DNA of 64,000 nt from Salinibacter pepae (GTDB lineage: Bacteria > Bacteroidota > Rhodothermia > Rhodothermales > Salinibacteraceae): contig NZ_CAMTTE010000001.1 of assembly GCF_947077775.1 (NCBI RefSeq), positions 3,004,501 through 3,068,500 of the forward strand, read 5' to 3'. This document shows, piece after piece, positions 16,773 to 25,246 of this stretch. Numbering within the stretch: position 1 is the stretch's first letter; each line of letters starts with the position of its first letter. The position numbers and the translations under genes were made by a program. The notes under the pieces are model-generated. The model saw nothing but the letters and a program-made list of their open reading frames with translations. It did no database searches and was not told where the DNA came from.

Positions 16773-17168
16773 TCACTGACCGCGGAGGCGCCGGGCCAGT
16801 TTCGCGGTGCGCGCTGTGTCGTGCGGGAGGGGGGCTTCGTCGCGGGGGAGCTCAAGGGAACTGAGGTCCGTCTCGTCTAGGGAGGAGAGCCCGCCGGACT
16901 CGTCGTGATCCGCGATCCAGGCCTCGCTGGTGACAATCGTTTCCAGGTTCTGCACGCGCTCCTGCAGGGCATCCCGTTCTGCTTCCAGGCGGGCGAGGCG
17001 GTCCTGTAGTCCGTCGATCCGGTCCTCAACCTCGCGCGTGGAGCTGCCCAGTTCCCGATGCTTGGTCTTGAATTTGAGCCACTCCTTGTACCCGGCGAGA
17101 GCGATGCCCAGGATGGGGATGGCGAAGACCATGACGACCGCAACCAGGGGAATGAGAGACATGGGCAT
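16773..17168 (-). CDS. PspB-like membrane protein
   Basis: The 131-residue protein starts with one hydrophobic helix (LIPLVAVVMVFAIPILGIALAGY), then a charged coiled coil with heptads (REVEDRIDGLQDRLARLEAE) and the segment RVQNLETIVTSEAW, which matches the RIQALESIL part of PspB. PspB works with PspC to relieve inhibition of the phage-shock response when the membrane is stressed. Enterobacterial PspB is about 74 residues; this one has an extra acidic C-terminus of about 50. No pspA or pspC lies beside it. ATG 17168 was chosen because it leaves a short cytoplasmic or periplasmic N-terminus; ATG 17162 is also possible. Confidence 0.65.
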   Translation of the reverse strand: MPMSLIPLVAVVMVFAIPILGIALAGYKEWLKFKTKHRELGSSTREVEDRIDGLQDRLARLEAERDALQERVQNLETIVTSEAWIADHDESGGLSSLDETDLSSLELPRDEAPLPHDTARTAKLARRLRGQ

Positions 17169-17380
17169 GGCGCCGGGTTTGAATCGTTGAAGTAACACAA
17201 TCATACGCCGCCGCCTTCATTCCTGTTGCACAGAGTGCAGTGGGCGAGGAGGGGCGCCGAACGAACGGCCCTGGGGGCCGAGGGGGCGGACACTTGATTT
17301 CGAGGAGTGCCCGCTTCACTTTTAGGAATGGAAAACAAAACGGGCACGTCCGCCCACCCCCACCAACTGCGCTCCTCGTT

Positions 17381-19336
17381 GTGTCTCGAGCCATTGCCTG
17401 GCACCTTTCGTTTATCGGAGCGGGACTTCTATGGATTGCCGGTCCGGCGTGGGGCGCCGCCCGTCCGACCCCCGACGACAGCCTTCGGCTTGGACCGGCG
17501 GCGCCCATTGCCGAGGTCCGGGTCGACGCGAACGCGGACGACGTGCCGGACCGGAGGGGAGAGACCGTGACGGTGGCGGGACGGGTCACGGCGGGGCGTG
17601 GGCGCCTGGCCGTGTCCCGGCCCCAACTGGTTGCGGTTCAGGACCGTACGGCCGGAATCCACGTGCGTCTGCCCGATGGCCTGGTCGTGGAGCGGGGCGA
17701 CAGCCTTCGCGTCCGCGGCTCCCTGGAGCACGCTTACGGCCTGACGCGACTGCGGGGCGCCGAGGGGCGGGTCGTGGAGGCCGGGGCCCGCACGCCGGCC
17801 CCGCTTCCACTCACCGTGAACACAGCGGCGGGGGAGCAGCACGAGGGCCGGCTCGCCCGCGTGCGAGGGCGCATCGCCGGAAAGGGAACCAACCGGGGGG
17901 GCGACTACCTGCGCCTTCAGGCCCAGGGGGCCGCGTCGCCGGCGCAGGTTGAAGTGTTCGTGGCGGAGCGGCACGGAGATCGGTTTGGGCTGGATCGCTT
18001 CGCCGAGGGCGACGCGGTCGAGGTGACAGGGGTGGTGGGCCAATACGACCTCGAGGCGCCGTACGACGAATACCACCAAATCGAGCCCCGAGGCCGGGAC
18101 GACCTTGCCCAGGTCGGATGGCCCTCAACCTATCTCCGAGCGGCACTTCTGATTCTTGCGGGCGGAGGGCTCGTGGGCGGGATTGTCGTGATTGGGCTTC
18201 GGGCGGCCGTCCGGCGCCGCACGAAGGAGCTGGAGGAACGCCGGGCCCGCTTTCGTCGGCTGGCGGAGGCCACGCTTGAGGGCATCGCCCTCCACGAGGC
18301 CGACGGAACGATCGTCGACGCGAATGCATCCCTGGCCCAGATGATGGAAACGGACCGGGAGGCCCTGATCGGGAAGGACATCACCGCCCTGCTCGCGTCG
18401 GCCCCGTCGGTTCATTTGGACCGGGCCGAGGGGAGGACCGACGCCCCGGTCGAGACCGAACTGGTCCATGCGGACGGCACGACGACCCCGGTCGAGGTCG
18501 AAACGCGGACCGTCACGACCGGCGACGAGCCTGTTCACGTGTGCGCCGTGCGGGACCTCTCCAAACGGAAGGAGTGGGAGGACGAGATGCTCCGTGCGAA
18601 ACAGGAGGCCGAGCAGGCGGCTCGGCTCAAGTCAACCCTGATCCACAACATGAGCCACGAACTCCGCACGCCCATTACCACCATCACGGGCTACGCGGAA
18701 GTGATCATGGAGGAGGCCGAGGAGCCGCACCGGTCGTTTGCCCTTCAGATTCGGGAGAGCGGACGGCGCCTCTCGGACACGCTCCAGTCGGTGCTGGACA
18801 TGGCGCAGATTGAGTCCGGCACCCTCGAGGTGACGGTGCAGGAAGTGGCGGTCCCGAGCGTGGTCCGTGACGTCGTCGACCGGCACGCGCAGGCGGTCGA
18901 GGAGAAGGCCCTTGCCGTCGATCTTGACGTGCCGGAGGACTGCACCGTGGCGACGGATCGCACGCTCCTCTACCGCATCCTCAACAACCTCGTCCAGAAC
19001 GCCGTCAAATTTACAGATGACGGGACCGTTCGCATACGAGCCGAACCGGTCGAATTTGGGGTCCGGATCGGTGTGCGGGACACGGGCGTCGGAATTGCCC
19101 CTGCGTTTCGGCCGGACCTGTTTGAGCCGTTCAAGCAGGAGTCCGAGGGGGTGGCGCGGGAGTACGACGGGGCGGGATTGGGCCTCGCCCTCACGAAGCG
19201 CCTGGTGGACCTGCTCGGGGGCGCCATCGAGGTGGACAGCGCCAAGGGGGAGGGCAGTGCGTTCACGGTCGAACTGCCGTCGTTGACGGAGGCGGAGGCG
19301 TCCGCCCCGGCCGTCGCCGAGGGGCCGATGAACTGA
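17381..19336 (+). CDS. OB-fold/PAS hybrid membrane histidine kinase
   Basis: The product has about 651 residues. It begins with a signal-like segment (AIAWHLSFIGAGLLWIAG), then two OB-fold-like modules in the periplasm (GETVTVAGRVTAG..., EGDAVEVTGVVGQYD), one transmembrane helix (LRAALLILAGGGLVGGIVVIG), a coiled-coil linker, a PAS domain (RRLAEATLEGIALHEADGTI), HisKA (NMSHELRTPITTITGYAEVI) and HATPase (NNLVQNAVKFTDDG, DTGVGIA, GAGLGLAL). It is a sensor kinase; the ligand of the OB-fold sensor is unknown. No response regulator or receiver domain is present nearby. No ATG start exists: GTG 17381 best fits the signal sequence, and GTG 17240 would add 47 residues. Confidence 0.85.
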   Translation: MSRAIAWHLSFIGAGLLWIAGPAWGAARPTPDDSLRLGPAAPIAEVRVDANADDVPDRRGETVTVAGRVTAGRGRLAVSRPQLVAVQDRTAGIHVRLPDGLVVERGDSLRVRGSLEHAYGLTRLRGAEGRVVEAGARTPAPLPLTVNTAAGEQHEGRLARVRGRIAGKGTNRGGDYLRLQAQGAASPAQVEVFVAERHGDRFGLDRFAEGDAVEVTGVVGQYDLEAPYDEYHQIEPRGRDDLAQVGWPSTYLRAALLILAGGGLVGGIVVIGLRAAVRRRTKELEERRARFRRLAEATLEGIALHEADGTIVDANASLAQMMETDREALIGKDITALLASAPSVHLDRAEGRTDAPVETELVHADGTTTPVEVETRTVTTGDEPVHVCAVRDLSKRKEWEDEMLRAKQEAEQAARLKSTLIHNMSHELRTPITTITGYAEVIMEEAEEPHRSFALQIRESGRRLSDTLQSVLDMAQIESGTLEVTVQEVAVPSVVRDVVDRHAQAVEEKALAVDLDVPEDCTVATDRTLLYRILNNLVQNAVKFTDDGTVRIRAEPVEFGVRIGVRDTGVGIAPAFRPDLFEPFKQESEGVAREYDGAGLGLALTKRLVDLLGGAIEVDSAKGEGSAFTVELPSLTEAEASAPAVAEGPMN

Positions 19337-19363
19337 CTGCGGCGTCGATCCGGCGCGAAAGAG

Positions 19364-20212
19364 CTAGGGGGCGAGAAACCGCCGCACAGGGTCGACGAGC
19401 GCCGGCCCCAACTCCTCCGGCACGTAGTGGCCGATCGAGGGGTAGCGGCGCACGGTGGCCCCCGACACGACGTTCTGCCAGCGCCGCAGGCACGCCTCAG
19501 TGCCGAACGCCGGGTCGGCCATGCCCCAGCACAGGAGGGCCGGGCAGTCGCGAAGCCGGTGTCGCCGCGTCCACAGCGCCCGCAGCCAGTCGGCCTCGGC
19601 CCGGAGCGCCCGCGCAAACGCCCAGCAGGCGTGCCGGCGCGGCCGGGAGTCCAGGGCGGCGGCGTACGTGGCGATCCAGTCGCTCTGACGGCCGGCGCCG
19701 GTGGTCATCGGCATGACGATGCGCGCGAACGCATTGCCGTGCTCGACGGCGAGGCGGCCCGTCGGAGTGGCGAGCAGCCGACTCACGGCCCGAAGCACGG
19801 GCCGGTGCGTGAGCGGCCACGCCCAGGTGTTCATCAGCACGAGGCGCCGCACGGTGTCGGGGTGGCGGAGGGCGTAGGCCAGGCCGATCGGCCCGCCCCA
19901 GTCGTGCAGCACGAGGGTGAGATTTGAGAGCCCCAGCGAGCGGAGGAGCTGCTCGATCCGTGTTGCGTGCGCCGGAGGACGGTACGAGACGCCTGATGGC
20001 GCGGCCGAGCGGCCAAAGCCAAGGTAGTCGGGGGCGATGCACCGGTGATCCCGCGCCAGGTCGCGGAGGAGGTGGCGGTAGAGGCGGGCGCTCGTGGGGT
20101 TGCCGTGCAGGAAAACGACGGGCGGTCCACTGCCCACGTCGGTGTACGCGAGCGGGCCGGCCGGGGTGTGAACGGTCCGCGTGGCGTCCGGGGCGGTCGG
20201 GGCCGAGGGCAT
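19364..20212 (-). CDS. alpha/beta hydrolase, haloalkane dehalogenase-like
   Basis: The 282-residue protein has the active-site layout of haloalkane dehalogenases: HGNPTSARLYR with halide-binding Asn38, nucleophile Asp104 in LVLHDWGGPIGL followed by Trp105 (second halide contact), and a C-terminal catalytic His in IGHYVPEELGP. Most esterases of this fold have Ser at the nucleophile position, so Asp plus Asn and Trp points to C-halogen cleavage or to a related epoxide/ether hydrolase. The WYL regulator gene lies 30 bases upstream on the same strand. The substrate is not known. The size is normal for the family. Confidence 0.78.
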   Translation of the reverse strand: MPSAPTAPDATRTVHTPAGPLAYTDVGSGPPVVFLHGNPTSARLYRHLLRDLARDHRCIAPDYLGFGRSAAPSGVSYRPPAHATRIEQLLRSLGLSNLTLVLHDWGGPIGLAYALRHPDTVRRLVLMNTWAWPLTHRPVLRAVSRLLATPTGRLAVEHGNAFARIVMPMTTGAGRQSDWIATYAAALDSRPRRHACWAFARALRAEADWLRALWTRRHRLRDCPALLCWGMADPAFGTEACLRRWQNVVSGATVRRYPSIGHYVPEELGPALVDPVRRFLAP

Positions 20213-20242
20213 GGGACGAAGGAGATTGGGCCGGCGGCGGGC

Positions 20243-21202
20243 TTAGTCGAGCAGCGTGGGGGCCGACTCGTACTGGTCGGCCACGGCGCGGGCCTCTGTG
20301 GCCATCCGTTCCCGGAGCGCGCGCGGCTCCAGCACCTGGGCGTGGCGCCCCCAGCTTAGGAGCCACGGCATCACCTCGAGCACGTGATCGACGTTTAGGG
20401 TCAGCAGCAGCCGGTCGTCGGACAGATGCTCGCGAGACTCTACAGCGATGGACGACGGGACCTGCACGGTCGCAGCCGCCTCGTCGGCGAAGACGACCCG
20501 GACGCGCCGTCGGGACGGGGCCGCCGGGCCCTGCGAGCGCGCCCCGTAGCCGGCCGGGCGCTCGAACGTGGCGTCCGTCATGTTGAGGCCGCGGATGCGC
20601 TCCAGGCGCAGGTGAACCACATGCTCGCGGTCGTGACCGTACCCCACGAGGTGCCACGCGCTGCCCTGCCGCACCAGGCCGTACGGGTCGATGCGCCGCG
20701 TACTGGGGCCATCGTCGGACGCGCCCGCCAGCGTGGCCAGCAGGGTCCGCTCCTCCACGAGGGCGTGGCGCGCCTGTCGCAGCAGGCCGTCCGTGGCCGA
20801 GTCGCCAAAGACGTTGGACGGGACCAGGGACACGCTGCCGCGCAGGGAGAGCACACGTTCCCGGTCGTCGGCCGGGAGCACGTCTTCGATCTTGTGGCGG
20901 GCCGCCCGGGCCGCGGCCTGGTAGCGCCCGCTGAAGTTGCGGGCGGCGTAGGCACTGCCCAGAACGAGCATGACCGCCTCGTCGCGCGTGAGCCGGATGG
21001 GGGCGAGCAGGTAGTCGTCGGGCAGCCGGTAGCCCTTGCCCGGCACCCCCTGCAGCGGCACCCCGGCCTCCGCCATCGCCTGCACGTCGCGGTACACGGT
21101 GCGCTCGCTGACGCCGAGGGCGCGGGCCAGGTCGGTCGCGCGCGTCCAGGCGTCGGGCTCCAGCTGCAGCAGAATGGCGGGCCAGCGTTCGGAGGGCGTC
21201 AT
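20243..21202 (-). CDS. HTH-WYL domain transcriptional regulator
   Basis: The 319-residue protein has an N-terminal helix-turn-helix of HTH_11 type (about 5-60, ARALGVSERTVYRDVQAM) and a C-terminal WYL domain (YGLVRQGSAWHLVGYGHDRE...HLRLERIRGLNMTDATF), followed by the WCX segment. WYL proteins bind small ligands or nucleic acids and act as repressors or activators, and in some defence loci regulate phage response genes. Here it probably controls the adjoining hydrolase gene, which starts 30 bases downstream of its stop. ATG 21202 starts at the conserved HTH. Confidence 0.88.
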   Translation of the reverse strand: MTPSERWPAILLQLEPDAWTRATDLARALGVSERTVYRDVQAMAEAGVPLQGVPGKGYRLPDDYLLAPIRLTRDEAVMLVLGSAYAARNFSGRYQAAARAARHKIEDVLPADDRERVLSLRGSVSLVPSNVFGDSATDGLLRQARHALVEERTLLATLAGASDDGPSTRRIDPYGLVRQGSAWHLVGYGHDREHVVHLRLERIRGLNMTDATFERPAGYGARSQGPAAPSRRRVRVVFADEAAATVQVPSSIAVESREHLSDDRLLLTLNVDHVLEVMPWLLSWGRHAQVLEPRALRERMATEARAVADQYESAPTLLD

Positions 21203-21279
21203 GGGCGAGGGGGCGGCGTCGCAACGGCTATGCGGACCCGCCAAGATAACCAAATTGACGCCGGACTTTCATCCTCCGG

Positions 21280-21960
21280 CTATCGGCGCTCTTCGGGCAG
21301 CCGGACGCCCGCCGCCACGTACGGGCGCGAGAGGTGCGACGGGGAAAAGGCCTTCTCCGCAAGGGCCTCGATCCGGCCTTCGGTCTCTTCGGTAAGCGCG
21401 TCCAGCCCCAGCCGCGTCCGGGCCGTGCGAAGGAATTGGGCGCGAGACTCGTGCAGGGCCGATACGCACGCCCCCATCGCCTCCGACGACGCCTCCCCAT
21501 TGGTCTCTTGGGCCTCCAGCGTCGCCCGGGTGTTCACCAGTGCGTCGACCAGCTCCTCTGCACCACGGATCGTATCCTCCTCTAGCACAGCGGTCGCCCG
21601 GGTGAGGGCACTCGTGCATTCTCGGATGTGGTTGTCGGTCGCCTGCTTGATGTCGAGGAGTGTCTTCCCATCGAGCGGTTCGCGCAGCGGCGACCGCCCG
21701 AGGCCCATGCCGAGGTCGTCCGTCCCCGAGCCGATCGAGCACGGCTTGGTCGACGCCGAGCCGTTTTCCGAAAGCTGTGCTCCTATCCGAAGGCGCTCTT
21801 CGTAGGCGTGGAGAGAGGCCAGGGCCGACGAAATGCGTTGGTCGATCGTACAGACGTGTTCGATTCGTTGCTGAAGGGCCGTCGGGGCGGGCGCGTGATC
21901 GGCGTGCCTGTGCAACATCCATCCAATCAGGATCCCCACGAGAGGCCCCGACACTGCCAT
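21280..21960 (-). CDS. membrane-anchored helical protein, unrecognised
   Basis: The 226-residue protein has one N-terminal hydrophobic helix (MAVSGPLVGILIGWML) and a long helical rest with several Cys residues (VCTIDQR, KPCSIGSG, RECTSAL, GACVSAL). I do not recognise a family. The anchor suggests that the rest lies outside the membrane, in the periplasm or, if reversed, in the cytoplasm. GTG 21972 would add four residues. It lies 77 bases before the WYL regulator gene, on the same strand. Confidence 0.6.
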   Translation of the reverse strand: MAVSGPLVGILIGWMLHRHADHAPAPTALQQRIEHVCTIDQRISSALASLHAYEERLRIGAQLSENGSASTKPCSIGSGTDDLGMGLGRSPLREPLDGKTLLDIKQATDNHIRECTSALTRATAVLEEDTIRGAEELVDALVNTRATLEAQETNGEASSEAMGACVSALHESRAQFLRTARTRLGLDALTEETEGRIEALAEKAFSPSHLSRPYVAAGVRLPEERR

Positions 21961-22197
21961 CAATGCCGTCACGGAGCTGTCGGTGCTATTATGACTGTGA
22001 CACGAGAAATGTGCTCAAAATGGCCTGCATCCCCAAATTTATGCCGCCAGACTGATCAAACGTACAAAAAGTTTTTCGAAGGGTGTCAAGTGGATGCTGT
22101 GAAGGATCTGTGCAGGGAGGCGCTTCGGGTTGACGATGCACGGCCGGGCGTCCACGAGGGCATTGGGGGCCGAACGACGTCGAGCCTGGCGGGCGAC

Positions 22198-22899
22198 CTA
22201 AGACGACGGCTCTCCCGCCCAGACAAACTCAAGGAGCGGCCGAACATCCCGGGCCATGCGGGCGACCTCTCCCGCAAAGTCCGGGGACTGAAGGGCGTCG
22301 TCCGGGTAGTCCCGCTTGACCACATAGTTTTTCCACTTCAGGTACGGGGCAATCGAGGTGTCCCGGTGGTCGCTAAATTCCTTCGGCATGCCCGTGAGGG
22401 TGTCCTCCATGCTGTGGACAGGGAGGCCGCGGGCTTCCATCTCGTCGAGCAGCTCGACGAACCGCTCCGGTTCCGCCGCGATGCGCTCCCGAACGGGGCG
22501 GAGGTACGGGACGCTCGGCTGGTAAAAGCCCGCCCCCAGGAAGCAGTCGTCCGGCTCCACGTGCACGTAGACGACGCCACTCTCGTCGCGCTGCCCCGAG
22601 CGGTCGAACACGCCGCTGACGTGCGTCTTGTACGGCGTCTTGTCGTCGGTGAAGCGCATGTCCCGGTGGATCCGGAACCGAGACTTCTTGGGATGGGCGG
22701 TGAGCGGAAGATCCGTCTCGGCAATGCGCCGCGCGCCGTCGGTCAGCAAAAGCTCCAGCGGGTCCTTCAGCTCCGCCTCGTAGGTGTCCTTGCGCGCCTT
22801 GAACCAGTCGCGGTCGTTGTTCTCGGCCAGGGCGCGGAGAAACGCGAATGCCTCAGGGCGGAAGCCCGGGAATGGGGGACGCGATAGGAGCTCAGCCAT
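22198..22899 (-). CDS. DUF2461 family protein
   Basis: The 233-residue protein carries the family core: FLRALAENNDRDWFKARKDTYE near the N-terminus, KSRFRIHRDMRFTDDKTPYKTH in the middle and GAGFYQPSVPYLRPVRERI. The family (TIGR02453) is widespread and has no known enzymatic role. It is likely cytoplasmic. ATG 22899 starts right before the conserved part. It lies downstream of the glycosylase gene on the same strand, with a 162-base gap. The 237 bases after its end up to the next gene (21961-22197) are A/T-richer than average and hold no recognisable gene. Confidence 0.88.
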   Translation of the reverse strand: MAELLSRPPFPGFRPEAFAFLRALAENNDRDWFKARKDTYEAELKDPLELLLTDGARRIAETDLPLTAHPKKSRFRIHRDMRFTDDKTPYKTHVSGVFDRSGQRDESGVVYVHVEPDDCFLGAGFYQPSVPYLRPVRERIAAEPERFVELLDEMEARGLPVHSMEDTLTGMPKEFSDHRDTSIAPYLKWKNYVVKRDYPDDALQSPDFAGEVARMARDVRPLLEFVWAGEPSS

Positions 22900-23061
22900 C
22901 GGGGGAGCCGCCGGGAAATGTGGGAACGAAACGGAGAATGGTCCACAAATCACCAACGAGTCGGGCGGGACCGGTCTCCAGTCCCTTCTCCCCGTGGAAG
23001 CGAAGGCGTGGGACCTCGCGGCGCGCGCGTCCTTCGAGATCGTCGCTCCCCCCTGAAGGAA

Positions 23062-23709
23062 TTACGTCCCAAGGTCCATCTCCGCCACGATGGACTTCAT
23101 TCCCGCCTCGAATTTGTTGGCGCCGCCCTGCGAGGGATGGCGCACGTAGGTGGGATCGGCGCCGACCTCGTCGAGGGCCCGTTCGCCCTTGCGCCCAACG
23201 CCCACGACGCGCTCGGGGGCGAGCGCATCCAGCACCCCGCGCAGCAGGTCGTGCCAGTCGCGCACCTCCGAGCGGCGGGGCGTGCGGATCGAGAGCAGAT
23301 CGTCCGGGTCGTGGGGGTGGAGGGGGAGGCTGTTCCAGACGAAGAAGTGGGGGAAGTGCGGCTGCAGGACGCGCCAGAAGATGGACGCGCTATACTCAGT
23401 GATCGGCACGTCCTTCTGGCTCGTAGCCGCCCCGTCAATGGGGAAGTCGGGGTCGGTGAGCTGGGCTTCGCTCGTGACGGGCACGCCGGAGAAGCGGCAG
23501 CCCCAGGGGCCCGGGGCTTCAAGCAGGAGAAAAAGGGGCGGGGCGGTGTCGAAGCACGACAGGTACGCCCGCAGGTTGTCGCGGCGGTGGGTGGGGGCGT
23601 CGGGAACGTCGAGATCGTCCCGGCGGTCGCGGTAGGGATTGAAGCACTCCTCGGTGGAGGGGGCCGGAAAGACGTGTGTCTCGAAGAGGTCCCAGACGGC
23701 GGGGAGCAT
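23062..23709 (-). CDS. uracil-DNA glycosylase superfamily protein
   Basis: The 215-residue protein has the fold markers of the uracil-DNA glycosylase superfamily: LLLEAPGPWGCRFSGVPVTSE (motif that usually holds the water-activating segment), FVWNSLPLHP (motif that contacts the base), and VRHPSQGGANKFEAGM (a HPS-type C-terminal loop). It may remove uracil or another damaged base from DNA. The exact substrate cannot be read from sequence alone. It lies between the TRAP binding protein gene and the DUF2461 gene. Confidence 0.82.
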   Translation of the reverse strand: MLPAVWDLFETHVFPAPSTEECFNPYRDRRDDLDVPDAPTHRRDNLRAYLSCFDTAPPLFLLLEAPGPWGCRFSGVPVTSEAQLTDPDFPIDGAATSQKDVPITEYSASIFWRVLQPHFPHFFVWNSLPLHPHDPDDLLSIRTPRRSEVRDWHDLLRGVLDALAPERVVGVGRKGERALDEVGADPTYVRHPSQGGANKFEAGMKSIVAEMDLGT

Positions 23710-23777
23710 GCGGGGGGCGGGAGGGGAGCAAGAGGGAAGAGGGTCGTGGGGATTTTCCTACAAGAGTCTGCTGGCGA

Positions 23778-24917
23778 TCAGGCAGACGTGGTGGGTTCCG
23801 ACCCGACGCGGGGGAAGGCAAAGTCGGCGTAGCCCATTTCGGCGGTGCCGAACCACCGGTAGGCCTCCTCGCGGGCGTCCTTGTAGGCCTCGTAGATCTT
23901 GCGGTACTGCGGATTGCCGGCGGCGTTGTCCTCCAGAAGTTGGGTTGTTACCTCCTGGGCGCGCTCCATGACGCCATCGGGAAAGCGGCGGAGCGTGGTG
24001 CCTTCGTCGAGCAGGCGGTCCAGGGCCGCGGGGTTTCGGTGGTCGTATTCGGCCATCATGCGGACGTTCGCCTCGGCGGCGGCCGTTTTGAGCGCCTCCT
24101 GGTACTGCGTTGGAAGGCCGTCGTAGGCGTCCCGGTTCACGTAGAACGTGAGGGCCGGCCCGGGCTCCCACCAGCCGGGGTAGTAGTAGTACTGGGCCAC
24201 CTCGTGGAAGCCGAGCTTCTCGTCGTCGTAGGGCCCGACCCACTCGGCCGCGTCGATTGCGCCCCGCTCCAGCGACGGATAGATCTCGCCGCTCGGCAGC
24301 ACCTGCGCGTTGACGCCCATCTCGCTCATCACGCTGCCGCCCATCCCGGGAATGCGCATCTTGAGGCCGTTCATGTCGGCGAGGGCGTTCACCTCCACGT
24401 TAAACCAGCCGCCCATCTGCGTGCCGGTGTTGCCGCCGGGCAGGTTCAGGATGTTGAAGTCGGCGAAGAGGTCGCGCAGCAGGTCCATGCCGCCGCCGGA
24501 GTAGACCCAGGCGTTGTACTGGCGGGCCGTCAGGCCGAACGGGACGGTGCAGTCGAACGCCAGCGCGGGGTTTTTCCCAATGAAGTAGTAGCTGGCCGAG
24601 TGCCCCATCTCCACAGTGCGGTTCTGGACGCTGCCCAGCACCTCGAGCGGCGGCACCAGCTCGCCCCCGGGATAGGGAAGAATCTCGAAGTTCCCGCCGG
24701 TGAGCGCCTTCAGGCGCTCGGAGAGCACCTCGGCCGCGCCGTAGATGGTGTCGAGGGAGCGGCTGAAGCTGGAGGCGAGCCGCCACCGGACTTGTTTGTC
24801 GGTCTGCACGTTGGGGGCGCCGTCACTCGCCGACGATTCGCCGTCGCCGCAGCCGGTCAGGAGGCCGGCCCCGGCGGCGCCGAGCAGGGCTTTTCGGGTA
24901 AAGTCGCGCCGTTCCAT
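23778..24917 (-). CDS. TRAP transporter solute-binding protein, DctP family
   Basis: The 379-residue protein begins with a twin-arginine-like signal (ERRDFTRKALLGAAGAGLLTGC) that also has a lipobox, so it may be a lipid-anchored Tat substrate. The body carries DctP/TakP-type features: LKALTGGNFEILPYPGGELVPP, LKMRIPGMGGSVMSEMG and the ligand-contact region near GAIDAAEWVGPYDD. The family feeds carboxylates, often 2-oxo or hydroxy acids, to a TRAP permease. No dctQ/dctM membrane genes lie nearby, so it is an orphan binding protein in this window. It is preceded by a gap of about 320 bases to the SDR gene. Confidence 0.88.
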   Translation of the reverse strand: MERRDFTRKALLGAAGAGLLTGCGDGESSASDGAPNVQTDKQVRWRLASSFSRSLDTIYGAAEVLSERLKALTGGNFEILPYPGGELVPPLEVLGSVQNRTVEMGHSASYYFIGKNPALAFDCTVPFGLTARQYNAWVYSGGGMDLLRDLFADFNILNLPGGNTGTQMGGWFNVEVNALADMNGLKMRIPGMGGSVMSEMGVNAQVLPSGEIYPSLERGAIDAAEWVGPYDDEKLGFHEVAQYYYYPGWWEPGPALTFYVNRDAYDGLPTQYQEALKTAAAEANVRMMAEYDHRNPAALDRLLDEGTTLRRFPDGVMERAQEVTTQLLEDNAAGNPQYRKIYEAYKDAREEAYRWFGTAEMGYADFAFPRVGSEPTTSA

Positions 24918-25190
24918 GAGGGGGCAGGGTCGATGCGCAGGGCGTGTGAACGGGGCCGTTTAGTATAGGAGCCAATTCACCCCCTCGCAACCGCATGTTT
25001 GCGTCAGGCCTCCCAGAGGGGCTGGGGGGAGTGTCGCCCTGTTCAACGACCCCCCTCATCAAGCAGGGGAGAAGGGCCGCCCCGACGGCCCCTATGCCTC
25101 CCGCGACACGCCCTCCGCCGAGCCGATGAGTGAGCCGGAGCTCTAGCAGAAAAGCGTGATCTGTGAGGACATGATGCGTAATTCGTGTCC

Positions 25191-25246
25191 CTCACACTTC
25201 ACGCCTCACACTTCACGCCTCACGCTTCATGCCTCACATCTCATGC
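25191..25246. repeat. four tandem copies of a 14-bp unit
   Basis: CTCACACTTCACGC occurs twice exactly (25191-25204, 25205-25218), then as CTCACGCTTCATGC (25219-25232) and CTCACATCTCATGC (25233-25246). The last copy overlaps the stop codon and last codon of the SDR gene (stop at 25241-25243). The rest of the 24918-25240 gap holds no recognisable gene. The unit reads CTCACNCTTCAYGC on the plus strand. Confidence 0.85.

Noticed and set aside
25191-25246. CRISPR array
   Set aside because: The units are 14 bp, directly abutting and without unique spacers; there are no cas genes.
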